64,000 nucleotides of DNA from Myxococcales bacterium. Lineage in GTDB: Bacteria; Myxococcota_A; Bradymonadia; REDH01. Below, in pieces: positions 50,528-59,369 of the stretch (position 1 is the stretch's first letter; the number at the start of each line of letters is the position of its first letter). The translations under genes were made by a program, and so were the position numbers. Below the pieces are notes generated by a model that had not been told where the DNA came from, searched no databases, and saw only the letters and a list, made by a program, of their open reading frames with translations. The stretch is taken from NCBI GenBank assembly GCA_020633625.1, contig JACKDJ010000023.1, forward strand, positions 1 to 64,000. Reading direction: 5' to 3'.

Positions 50528-51340
50528 ATGGATCCCGAGCAGTTCGCGAACATCGTCAGCGAGTACGTCGTCGCCTTTGGCAGCAAGGTCCTGATCGCCA
50601 TCGTCCTGTGGGTCGTTGGGCGGTGGCTCATCGGCGTGGCGGGTCGGTTCATTCAGCGCTCGCTCGAGAGCCAGAAGGTCGACCCGACCGTGCTGCGCTA
50701 CGTCGGCAGCATCATCAACGTCGCGCTGAACATCGTCCTGCTCATCGGGATCCTCGGCTACTTTGGCGTCGAGACGACGTCGTTCGCGGCCGTGATCGCG
50801 GCGGCCGGCGTCGCGATCGGCATGGCGTGGGCGGGTCTGCTCGCGAACTTCGCCGCCGGCGCGTTCCTGATGGTCCTGCGTCCGTTCAAGGTCGGCGACT
50901 TCATCACGGCGGGCGGCGTGACGGGGACCGTCAAGGAGGTGGGCCTGTTCGCGACGACGGTCAACACGATGGACAACGTGCTGACCATCGTCGGCAACAA
51001 CTCGATCTTCTCGGGCAACATCCAGAACTTCACGGCAAACCCGCATCGGCGTGTCGAGCTCACGTGTCAGCTCAACGGCGCGGTCGACGTGGCGCAGGCA
51101 ATCGAGGTCCTCAAGCGCGAGGTCGCCACGATCCCGAACGTGCTCGCCGACCCCGCCCCGTCGGTCGACATCCTCGAGTTCAACCTCGTCGGCCCGGTCC
51201 TCGCGGTGCGGCCGCACTGCCACAACGACGACTACTGGCAGGTGTACTTCGAGACGAACCGCGTGATTCGCGAGGCGCCGATCAAGGCCGGCTTCCCGGC
51301 CCCGATGCCCGCCCAGACGGTGTTCGTGAAGAACAACTGA
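50528..51340 (+). CDS. Small-conductance mechanosensitive channel (MscS family)
   Basis: The 270-residue protein has three hydrophobic helices. The third is the pore helix FAAVIAAAGVAIGMAWAGLL, with the Ala/Gly packing pattern of MscS TM3, followed by LVLRP-like FLMVLRPFKVGDFI. The beta domain has GTVKEVGLFATTVNTMDN and VGNNSIF. It is close in size to E. coli MscS (286). It should release solutes on hypo-osmotic shock. It is transcribed alone behind a good ribosome binding site. Confidence 0.92.
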   Translation: MDPEQFANIVSEYVVAFGSKVLIAIVLWVVGRWLIGVAGRFIQRSLESQKVDPTVLRYVGSIINVALNIVLLIGILGYFGVETTSFAAVIAAAGVAIGMAWAGLLANFAAGAFLMVLRPFKVGDFITAGGVTGTVKEVGLFATTVNTMDNVLTIVGNNSIFSGNIQNFTANPHRRVELTCQLNGAVDVAQAIEVLKREVATIPNVLADPAPSVDILEFNLVGPVLAVRPHCHNDDYWQVYFETNRVIREAPIKAGFPAPMPAQTVFVKNN

Positions 51341-51427
51341 CGCGACTCGCGTGGCCTCGCCGTCGGGTTCCGCCGGGACTGGCGCCGGCGGCCCGCTCCG
51401 CGCCGCGCAGGATGTGCCCAGTGCGGC

Positions 51428-52129
51428 CTACAGCCGGTGGTCCACCTCGAGCGCCCACCGGCCCTGGCGAGTCGGCTGCTGCACCGCCCGGGCCAGGCGC
51501 TCGAGATATTGCGCGCGCGGCTCTGTATGGGCGCCGAGTGACTCTAGATGGCTCGTGTGGAGCTGGCAGTCGAGGAAGTCGAAGCCCCACGCCTCGAGCT
51601 GCCGAGCCAGCGTGACGAACGCGAGCTTCGACGCTCCCGTTCGGCGGTGGAACATCGACTCGCCGCAGAACATCGCGCCGAGTGAGACGCCGTACAGTCC
51701 GCCGATGAGCTCGCCGGCGCTCCATACCTCCACCGAGTGCGCGACCCCGACCTCGTGCAGCTCCGTGTACGCGTCGCGGATGCCGTGCGTGATCCAGGTC
51801 CCCGGCTGTCCGGGTCGCGGGACGCGCGCGCACTCCGCGACCACACGTTCGAACGCTTCGTCCATGCTCACGCGGAGATCGGGCGCCCGGCTCTCCTTGC
51901 GCATGCTCCGCGAGACCCGGAGGTCGGTCCAGTCCAAGACCATACGCGGGTCGGGCGAGAACCAGGCGAGCGGGGCGCCCTTGATCGGCCACGGGAAGAT
52001 CCCGCGGGCGTAGGCAGCGACCACCCGCCGCGGAGAGAGGTCGCCGCCGACTGCGACGAGGCCGTCGGGGTGATCCGCGAGCGCCGGATCCGGAAAGTCC
52101 GGCTCGCTACCGAGCAGATGGATCCGCAT
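51428..52129 (-). CDS. aat: Leucyl/phenylalanyl-tRNA--protein transferase
   Basis: The 233-residue protein is a clear Aat: FPDPALADHPDGLVAVGGDLS, AYARGIFPWP, WFSPDPRMVL, GTWITHGIRDAYTELHEVG and GGLYGVSLGAMFCGESMFH. The length is typical. It adds Leu or Phe to the N-terminus of proteins with a basic first residue, marking them for ClpAP degradation (N-end rule). No clp gene is in the window. Confidence 0.95.
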   Translation of the reverse strand: MRIHLLGSEPDFPDPALADHPDGLVAVGGDLSPRRVVAAYARGIFPWPIKGAPLAWFSPDPRMVLDWTDLRVSRSMRKESRAPDLRVSMDEAFERVVAECARVPRPGQPGTWITHGIRDAYTELHEVGVAHSVEVWSAGELIGGLYGVSLGAMFCGESMFHRRTGASKLAFVTLARQLEAWGFDFLDCQLHTSHLESLGAHTEPRAQYLERLARAVQQPTRQGRWALEVDHRL

Positions 52130-52193
52130 CGACGCTCGTTGTAGGGTCGAGACCCTCGCGGCTCTCCAGGTCCGAGTTCACTTCGGCAACGCC

Positions 52194-54239
52194 ATGTCTC
52201 GCTGGACCGTCATCGTCGCCATCGTCGCCGGTCTCCTCGCAGGCTGCAACCGGCACGCGCCCACCCCCGAGTCCACACAGGAGCCTGCGGTCGTCGATGG
52301 CTCGTCGCCGGAAGCGGTCGCCGAGGTCGCGCCCGCGGTGCCGGTCCCGCCGACTCCGCCGCCGATCCCCGCCGCGCGGCCCGACGCTCTCGCTGCGCCC
52401 CTCGGTGACGCGGCGGTTACCGTCCTCGTCGATGCCGCCGCCCTGCGGGCGTGGACGGCGCGGGCCGGGTGGGACGCGTCTTCGGGTGCTGCAGTCGACA
52501 CGTGGCTCGCCAGCGCCGTCGCCGACGCGGCGCCGCTGACGGCGTCTGCGCAAGATGGCGCTCGCGACCCCATCCGGTTCTCGGCTTCCCCCGCGCGCGT
52601 GGCGATCGGGCTGACCGAGGGCGTCTCTTCGACGCTGGTGGCAGACGCCCCGATCGTGGCCCCGATCGGCGTCGTCGACGACGCTGGCGACGGGCTACAG
52701 CGCCTGCGACTCGCGCCCCCGACGCCAGACGACGGCTCTGGCGCGGCAGCCGTCGCAGACGGGCCGACGGAAGCCAACGCGACGCTGCTGGCGGCGCTGC
52801 CGGCGGACGCGATGGTGACCGTCCTCGTCCCGTCGCTCGAGCGAGCGCCAGCCACCGCGCGCGACGCCATCTCGGCGATCGCCGAGGCGGGAGCGACGGG
52901 CTTCGGCGTCGCGCTGCGGCCCGACGGCTCGATGGTCGGCGCCATCGCCGCCGCAGACGAGGCGGCGGTGCGGCGCGCGCTCGGTCGAGGTCAGGCTTTT
53001 GTCAGCATGGCGCTTGGCCAGCTTCGCGGCGACGCGAGCCCGGAGCTCGGCGGCTGGGTGACGTACCTGAACCGAGCCACACAGGCCCTGTTCGCGCGGG
53101 TCTCGGTCGAGGCCGAGCCGTGGGGCGTCGCCCTCACGATCCCTCCGCCGACGTGCGGCGGTCCGATGAGGAATCTCACCGCTGCTGCGCTCGTGTTTGG
53201 TGCCGCCGAGTGGGCGTCGCGCGATCCGGCCGCCCGTCCGGCCGAGTATGTGGCGATGGACGCTCAGCTCGCGGAGGGCTGCCCGGCGATGCCCGGCCCG
53301 CCCGCGACCTTGCCTGGCCGGTACGCGCGGCTCGCCGACGCGCCGTCGGACGTGCGCTCGACGCTCATCGTCGTCGATCTCGCCGCCACGCTGCGCGCTG
53401 GACTGCCGACTGGCTTCGGGCTGCTGCCGTTCGCGCTCGATCCCGCCGCGATCGACTCGATGTTTGGTGCTCGGCCGATGGGCTGGTCGGGTCTCGACGC
53501 CACAGACGCGCACCTCGCCGTCGCGATGGAGCGGCTCGACGGCTCGACGGCGCCGCCGCGCATGGGCGCCTTGATGCCGGCGGCCACCGCCGCGCTGTTT
53601 GGCGAGGGATCGATCGACCGCATGACCCCGACCGCGCCGGTCGGCGTAGAGGCCGGCTTTGCGACCCCCGGGTTCGACCTCGCTGCGCGCATGTCTGCCG
53701 AGGGTTCCGACGTGCTCCCTGCCGCGGACGGCGCGGTCGCCGCGGTGTGGTTGGGGCCGGCCTTCTTGACCCACTGGGCGCTGCGCACGCCGAGTGAGGC
53801 ATCGCTGCGCCCCGTGCTGGAGCGCGCCACCGGGCTGGTGATCGCGCTGCTTCCGTCGGGCCGCGTGCGGGCGACGCTGGTCGGCGCCGGACTCGACGGC
53901 GCGCTCGAGGCAAAGCTGGCGCTGACCGACGGCGCGGTGGCGCTCGCGTCGTCGTCGGGCTCGGGCAACCCGGTCACGCCCGCTCAGATCGGCGAGCGTG
54001 TGGCTGCACTCTCCCGCGCGCTCGACGCGCTCGACATCAACACACGCGATGGGGACCTCGTCGTCGAAGGTCCTCTCACGAGCGCGCCGGTCCTTGCCGC
54101 GCTGATTCGGATCGGATTGCCGTCCCTTGCCGGGCTCAGCGGGCGCGGGCACATTCCGCTGCCGCTACCCCCGAACGCCGGGACGCCGTTCCGTCCCGCC
54201 TCCGCTCCCCCGCAGCCGTCGCGCACGACAGGTCCGTAG
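52194..54239 (+). CDS. Large lipoprotein of unknown function
   Basis: The 681-residue protein starts MSRWTVIVAIVAGLLAGC, a lipoprotein signal with Cys18. About 45 residues of Pro/Glu/Ala linker follow. The rest is Ala-rich, with alternating strands and helices (VTVLVDAAALRAW, MVTVLVPSLERAPATARDAISAIAEA), perhaps two related halves. I do not recognise a known domain. It has a Pro-rich end. It is divergent from aat, with 64 bases between the two starts. Confidence 0.7.
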   Translation: MSRWTVIVAIVAGLLAGCNRHAPTPESTQEPAVVDGSSPEAVAEVAPAVPVPPTPPPIPAARPDALAAPLGDAAVTVLVDAAALRAWTARAGWDASSGAAVDTWLASAVADAAPLTASAQDGARDPIRFSASPARVAIGLTEGVSSTLVADAPIVAPIGVVDDAGDGLQRLRLAPPTPDDGSGAAAVADGPTEANATLLAALPADAMVTVLVPSLERAPATARDAISAIAEAGATGFGVALRPDGSMVGAIAAADEAAVRRALGRGQAFVSMALGQLRGDASPELGGWVTYLNRATQALFARVSVEAEPWGVALTIPPPTCGGPMRNLTAAALVFGAAEWASRDPAARPAEYVAMDAQLAEGCPAMPGPPATLPGRYARLADAPSDVRSTLIVVDLAATLRAGLPTGFGLLPFALDPAAIDSMFGARPMGWSGLDATDAHLAVAMERLDGSTAPPRMGALMPAATAALFGEGSIDRMTPTAPVGVEAGFATPGFDLAARMSAEGSDVLPAADGAVAAVWLGPAFLTHWALRTPSEASLRPVLERATGLVIALLPSGRVRATLVGAGLDGALEAKLALTDGAVALASSSGSGNPVTPAQIGERVAALSRALDALDINTRDGDLVVEGPLTSAPVLAALIRIGLPSLAGLSGRGHIPLPLPPNAGTPFRPASAPPQPSRTTGP

Positions 54240-54277
54240 CCGCGCGGCCGCCGGGGGCCGGGCGTGCTTGCTGTGGT

Positions 54278-54351
54278 TGCCTGCTGCCCCTCGCCGGCGT
54301 GACTGCCTACTGCCCCTCGCCGGCGTGACTGCCTACTGCCCCTCGCCGGCG
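54278..54351. repeat. 26-base tandem repeat, nearly three copies
   Basis: A 26-base unit containing CTGCCCCTCGCCGGCG starts at 54278, 54304 and 54330, the last one cut after 22 bases. The first copy has one difference from the second. The third covers the final codons and TAG stop of the large OmpA-type gene (stop at 54333-54335). The extra copies downstream repeat this gene end. Twenty-six is not a multiple of three, so it is not a coding expansion. Confidence 0.8.
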
Positions 54352-57300
54352 CACCGCGTCTGCTCGACGATGACGATCTCGACGCGCCGGTTGCGGGCGC
54401 GTCCCTCTTCGCTCGAGTTGTCCGCGATGGGGCGGCTCTCTCCGTAGCCGACGGACTCGACGCGCCCGGCGTCGAGCCCGTGCTCGACGAGGTAGCGCTC
54501 CACGCTCGCCGCGCGGCGGCGCGACAGGTCTTCGTTGTACTCATCGGCGCCCTGGTCGTCTGTGTGGCCCTCGACACGCACGAGCCGCACGTGTTGGGCG
54601 GCGTCGAGCGCTGCGGCGACGGCGTCGAGGAGGGGGAAGGAGCGCTCCTCGATCACGTCGCTGTCGAACTCGAAGTACACGCGGTCGCCGAGCTCCACCG
54701 CGTCGCACGTCACGAGGACCAAGCCGCCCTCGTCGGGGCACCCGTCGGTGTCGTCGATGCCGTTGAAGCGCTCCGGCTCGAGCGGGCACATATCGTACTC
54801 GTCGAGGACCGAGTCGAAGTCGTTGTCGGGCTCGGGGCAGCCGTCCTCGTCTTGCCAGCCGTCGAAGTCCTCGGGCTGGAGCGGGCACGGGTCGTTGACG
54901 TCGAGGATGCCGTCGCCGTCGTTGTCGGGGTCCGGACACCCGTCGGAGTCCTGGAACCCGTCGGCGTCTTCGGGCTGCAGGGGGCACTCGTCGTCTTCGT
55001 CGAGGATGCCGTCGCCGTCGTTGTCGGGGTCTGGGCAGCCGTCTTCGTCTTCGAAGCCGTCTCGGTCTTCGCGGACGTCGGGGCACGAGTCGAGGCTGTC
55101 GCGGATGCGATCACCGTCGCGGTCATCGTCGTCGAGGACGGGTCCAAACGTGACGCCCGCGAGGAGCCGCCAGTCGGGCGCGCCGAAGCCCTCGACGAGC
55201 CCCGTGCCGGCGGCGACCTCGAGCAGAGCACCCCCGCCGAGGGCGGCCTTCAGTCCGACGAGGAGCTCGATCGGGTTCTCTTCGGACCCGAACCCGTCTG
55301 CGAGCACCGACGACGCCCCTGTGATCTCGGGAGCGAGGGCGATGGACCCCGAGACGGGGACGACCGCGCCGACGCCCCACGTGAAGACGTCGTTGACGCC
55401 CACGTCGAGGAAGTCTGCGCGTTGACGAAAAGCCCAGCCGAAGTTCCCGACGATGTGTGTTCCGCCGGCGAAGCCATAGTCGAGCGCAAGCCGCGGCTCT
55501 ATGCGGAGGTCGCCGCCTTGGAACGCGTCCTCGTCTCCGGTCGGCAGCTTGGCGTCGATCAGCGCTGCGAGCGCGAGGCCCTCGTCGCCGTGGCCCAGGA
55601 GCTGCAACCGTGGCACGAGACGCACGTCGCCGACGCCAAACCCGGCGTCATCGAACGGTGCGTCGCCGGACTGAATGAGCGTAAGAGGCACGGCGACGCC
55701 GACCTCGAAGCGATCGGCGAGCGAGAACGCGCCGAGCAGGTTCAGGGTGAGCTGACCGTGGACGACCGAGAGAAACCGGTCTCCGTTGCCGTCTTCGACG
55801 ACGAACGGGTCGTCTGCGTAGTCGAGCGTCGCGCCGGCCTCCCATGACCCGCGCGGCGCGAGTCGAGCCGTCGACAGGCCAAACACGGCGGCCCGCTGCG
55901 ATGGCATCGGCGCAAAGCCGTGCGTGTCGAAGCCGTCGACGGACTGTGCCCCCGACGGCGCAGGGGCCGCGAGCGCGACGACTGTCGCGCCGAGCGCCGC
56001 GGCGCGCGCGGAGCCCGTTCGTCGCCGGCCGCCGCGCACGACGAGCAGCGCGGTGAGTAGAATCAGCCCGCCCGCCAGCGGTGCGTGTGGCGCCGATCCG
56101 GAGGCCGCGCAACCAAACAGAGTGCCGCCCCGGGCGTGCGCACCGTCTGGCCACACGAAGCCGTCGGGCCGGTTCGGGTCGGTCTCGCCATCGTCGACCT
56201 GCCCGTCGTGGTTGGTGTCTTCGTCGCCGTCGTCGACGCCGTCATCGTCGGTGTCGGGATCGGTCGGGTCGGTGGTGGTCGTCGGGTCTTCGTCCGGGAC
56301 ACACAAGCCGAGGCTCATGTCGGTGTCGTCTCCGACCTCGTCCTCGCTGACCCCGAGCTCGGTGCCATCGTAGATGCCGTCGCGATCGGTGTCGGGCTGG
56401 AGTGGGTCGGTGCCGACCTCGCGCTCGCGGCCGTCGTCGACGCAGTCGTCGTCAGTGTCGGCGTCGTTGGGGTTCGTCTCGCCGATGTCGTGGTTGCCAT
56501 CGCCGTCGAGATCTTCACCGGCGTCGCAGACGTCGATGACGGTCCCGGCTCCGTCGCACAGTCCGTCGCCGTCTGTGTCGGGGTTGCGCGGGTCGGTCGG
56601 GTTGTCGCCGTTGACCTCGACGCCGTCGATGATGCCGTCGTCGTCGGTGTCGGGGTCGTTGGGGTCGGTGCCGATGACGTTCTCTTCGCCGGTCGTGAGG
56701 CCGTCGTCGTCGGGGTCTTCGTCGAAGACCAGGTCGTCTGAGGGGTCGAGCGGATCGGTGCCGTTGGTCAGCACCTCGGTGCCGTCTGGGACGGTCCCGC
56801 CGTCGGTGTCGGCGTTGTTTGGATCGGTCTCGTCGGCGTCGCGCGTGCCGTCCGCATCGAGATCCTCGCCGCCGACACACACGCCGTCGACGTCGCTCGG
56901 CCCGTCGCAGAGGCCGTCGTCGTCGGAGTCGGGGTCGAGCGGGTCGGTCGCGTTGTCGCCGTGCACCTCGGTGCCGTCGACGATGCCGTCGTCGTCGGAG
57001 TCGGGGTCGAGCGGGTCGGTCCCGGCGGCAGCTTCGTCTTCGTTGATCAGCCCGTCGTGGTCTGGGTCGCCGCCGCGGTCGTCGCCGCCGTAGAGCGGGT
57101 CGGTCGCGTCGTCGAGGACCTCGTCGCCGTCGCCGACGCCGCCGTTGTCGGTGTCGAAGGCGTTTGGATCGGTCTCGTCGTCGTCGAGCACGCCGTCGGC
57201 GTCGCGGTCCTCGCCTCCGACGCAGACGTCGACGACGTCGTTGGGCCCGTCGCAGAGCCGGTCGTCGTCGGAGTCGGGATCGAGGGGGTCGGTGGGGTTG

Positions 57301-59144
57301 TCGCCGTGCACTTCGGTGCCGTCGAGGATGCCGTCACCGTCGGTGTCGGGGACGTCGACGTCGGTGCCGACGTCGCGCTCCTCGCCATTGTCGAGCCCGT
57401 CGCCGTCGTCGTCGGCGTCGAGGTCACGCCCGCCGCGCGTCGCGCCGAGCTCGGACGTCTGTGCGGCGAGCGTCGCGGTGGCGCTGACGACGACGGGGCC
57501 CGAGATGACGCCGTCGTTCGGGAGCACAAAGCGGAAGCGTCGCTCGGCGCCGCTGGTCGCCGCGTCGAGGTCGGCGAGCGAGCCCTCGACGCCCTCGCCG
57601 AGCCAGCGCTCGCCCTCTCCGAACCCGGTGGGGTCGCTGGCATCCGAGGCGAAGAAGTCGAGCGTGGCGCCGGCCGGAGCGGTGCCCTCGACGATGATGG
57701 TGTCACCGTCGCGGTAGAACGCCTCGGTGACGACCGGGAAGTTCTGTAGGCCGTTTGGTCCGTCGTCGGAGTCGCCGTCGTCGTTGAGGGTGGGGCCATC
57801 GCCGTCGAGGTCGATGGCCAGCGCGCCGTTGTCGCGGAACGTGTTTGCACGCACCGCGACCGTCGAGGCGCCGCGCACGACAACGCCCGCCTGTGTGTTC
57901 GTCGCGATCGCGTTTCCGGCACCGACGCTGCCGATCGAGAGGCCGGTCGAGTCGACGATCTCGACGCCCGGTCCGACGTTGCCGAGCTCGGCGCCGCCGC
58001 TGTCGGTACCGATGGTGTTCGCGAGGAGGGTCGCGTCGGTCGCACCGGCGATCAGGACCCCACCGGCGCCGTTTCCGCAGATCGCGTTGCCCGCGCCGAC
58101 GTCACCGACCTCGACGCCCGGCGCGAGCTGCACTCGGACGCCGACGCCGGCGTTTGGGATCGTCGCTGCGGTGGAGCGGGCGAGGCCGACTCGGTTGTCG
58201 ACGAGCCGCGCCCGTCGGCCGGCGGCGCGGACGATCGACACGCCGTCCTCGCTGTTTCCAGAGATGACGTTCCCATCGAGCAGCGCGTCGGCGGCTCCCT
58301 CGACCAGCACGCCGGAGCCGGCGTTGGCGAGCGCAGCGGCGCCCGATGCGTCGACGCCGATGAGGTTGTCGCGCACCACACAGAGCTCGGCGCCGTCTCC
58401 GAGCTGGACGCCGTCTTCGCCGTTGGCCGAGATCACGTTCCGCTCGACGAGGTTGCCGGGGGCGCCGTCGAGCCTGACCCCGGCGTCACCGTTCCCGAGG
58501 GCGGTGCGGCCAAGGGGACCGACGCCGATGTAGTTGCCGGTGATGTCGTTGTTTGTTGCGCCGTCGCCGGAGATGACGACGCCGAAGTCGTCGTTCGCAG
58601 AGATGATGTTGCGCGTCAGCGGCGTGGTGCCGCCGACTACGTTGTCGGGCACTCCGACGATGGAGACGCCAAACCGACCATTCCCGGCGGCGGCTCCGGC
58701 CGGCGTGATGCCGATCCAGCACCCCTCGACGCGGTTCCCGCCCCGCGTGCGGACGAGGATGCCGCCGTTCGAGAAGTTGACGATCGAGATGCCGCGAACG
58801 GTCGAGGCGCCGCCGATGAGCTCGAGCCCGGTGGCGCCGACGAGGGACGCGCCGTCGAGCACGACCGTTGGGACGCCGCCGTCGGCGACGGTCCCCGAGG
58901 CGTCGATAGTGACGGCGACGCTGACGGGCGGCAGGGGCGTGATCAGGCGGATCGGACCCGACAGCGGGTCGACGATGATCGTGTGCGGTCCGGCCCCGGC
59001 TCCATTCACCTGCTCGATCGCCGAGCGAAGCGAGCCCGCGCCGGAGTTGCTCGAGCTCGTGACGCGGACCTCGATCGCGCCTGCCGGTGCGGCGAGGACG
59101 AGGAGGACGAGGGGGAGAAGCGAGACGATTCGCGAGACGCGCAT
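54333..59144 (-). CDS. Beta-helix/TSP3 surface protein fused to an OmpA-family protein
   Basis: The 1603-residue protein has a signal peptide (MRVSRIVSLLPLVLLVLAAPAGA). A right-handed beta-helix region follows (about 25-450, repeats such as NVISANGEDGVQLGDGA). Next come many calcium-binding thrombospondin type-3 repeats (about 570-1000, DTDGDGILDGTEV). At residue 1012 is a Cys followed by a transmembrane helix and GGRRR (about 1039), the layout of a MYXO-CTERM-like anchor. A second signal-like stretch, a barrel-like region, more TSP3 repeats (about 1335-1475) and an OmpA peptidoglycan-binding domain (1480-1600, VEGHTDDQGADEYN) follow. It reads as two surface proteins joined. A GTG at 56039 could start the second alone (568 residues). 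Confidence 0.85.
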   Translation of the reverse strand: MRVSRIVSLLPLVLLVLAAPAGAIEVRVTSSSNSGAGSLRSAIEQVNGAGAGPHTIIVDPLSGPIRLITPLPPVSVAVTIDASGTVADGGVPTVVLDGASLVGATGLELIGGASTVRGISIVNFSNGGILVRTRGGNRVEGCWIGITPAGAAAGNGRFGVSIVGVPDNVVGGTTPLTRNIISANDDFGVVISGDGATNNDITGNYIGVGPLGRTALGNGDAGVRLDGAPGNLVERNVISANGEDGVQLGDGAELCVVRDNLIGVDASGAAALANAGSGVLVEGAADALLDGNVISGNSEDGVSIVRAAGRRARLVDNRVGLARSTAATIPNAGVGVRVQLAPGVEVGDVGAGNAICGNGAGGVLIAGATDATLLANTIGTDSGGAELGNVGPGVEIVDSTGLSIGSVGAGNAIATNTQAGVVVRGASTVAVRANTFRDNGALAIDLDGDGPTLNDDGDSDDGPNGLQNFPVVTEAFYRDGDTIIVEGTAPAGATLDFFASDASDPTGFGEGERWLGEGVEGSLADLDAATSGAERRFRFVLPNDGVISGPVVVSATATLAAQTSELGATRGGRDLDADDDGDGLDNGEERDVGTDVDVPDTDGDGILDGTEVHGDNPTDPLDPDSDDDRLCDGPNDVVDVCVGGEDRDADGVLDDDETDPNAFDTDNGGVGDGDEVLDDATDPLYGGDDRGGDPDHDGLINEDEAAAGTDPLDPDSDDDGIVDGTEVHGDNATDPLDPDSDDDGLCDGPSDVDGVCVGGEDLDADGTRDADETDPNNADTDGGTVPDGTEVLTNGTDPLDPSDDLVFDEDPDDDGLTTGEENVIGTDPNDPDTDDDGIIDGVEVNGDNPTDPRNPDTDGDGLCDGAGTVIDVCDAGEDLDGDGNHDIGETNPNDADTDDDCVDDGREREVGTDPLQPDTDRDGIYDGTELGVSEDEVGDDTDMSLGLCVPDEDPTTTTDPTDPDTDDDGVDDGDEDTNHDGQVDDGETDPNRPDGFVWPDGAHARGGTLFGCAASGSAPHAPLAGGLILLTALLVVRGGRRRTGSARAAALGATVVALAAPAPSGAQSVDGFDTHGFAPMPSQRAAVFGLSTARLAPRGSWEAGATLDYADDPFVVEDGNGDRFLSVVHGQLTLNLLGAFSLADRFEVGVAVPLTLIQSGDAPFDDAGFGVGDVRLVPRLQLLGHGDEGLALAALIDAKLPTGDEDAFQGGDLRIEPRLALDYGFAGGTHIVGNFGWAFRQRADFLDVGVNDVFTWGVGAVVPVSGSIALAPEITGASSVLADGFGSEENPIELLVGLKAALGGGALLEVAAGTGLVEGFGAPDWRLLAGVTFGPVLDDDDRDGDRIRDSLDSCPDVREDRDGFEDEDGCPDPDNDGDGILDEDDECPLQPEDADGFQDSDGCPDPDNDGDGILDVNDPCPLQPEDFDGWQDEDGCPEPDNDFDSVLDEYDMCPLEPERFNGIDDTDGCPDEGGLVLVTCDAVELGDRVYFEFDSDVIEERSFPLLDAVAAALDAAQHVRLVRVEGHTDDQGADEYNEDLSRRRAASVERYLVEHGLDAGRVESVGYGESRPIADNSSEEGRARNRRVEIVIVEQTRCAGEGQ

Positions 59145-59369
59145 GGCACTGCGAGGTGAGAGCGACGGGCCGAGATTGGCAGTGTCGCACGCTCGCCGTG
59201 GGTGTGGGACAAGTCAAAAATCCGCCGCGTTGCGCAGTGCCGCGCCTACACGCGCCACTCGCGACTGCAGCCACTCGTCACCGCCCCCTCGCGCCCGGCC
59301 GTGGGGGTTGACCGACCGACAGGGAGGCGCGACAGTCTAGCGTCGCCGAAACCCAACCTTGGAGTCGAG

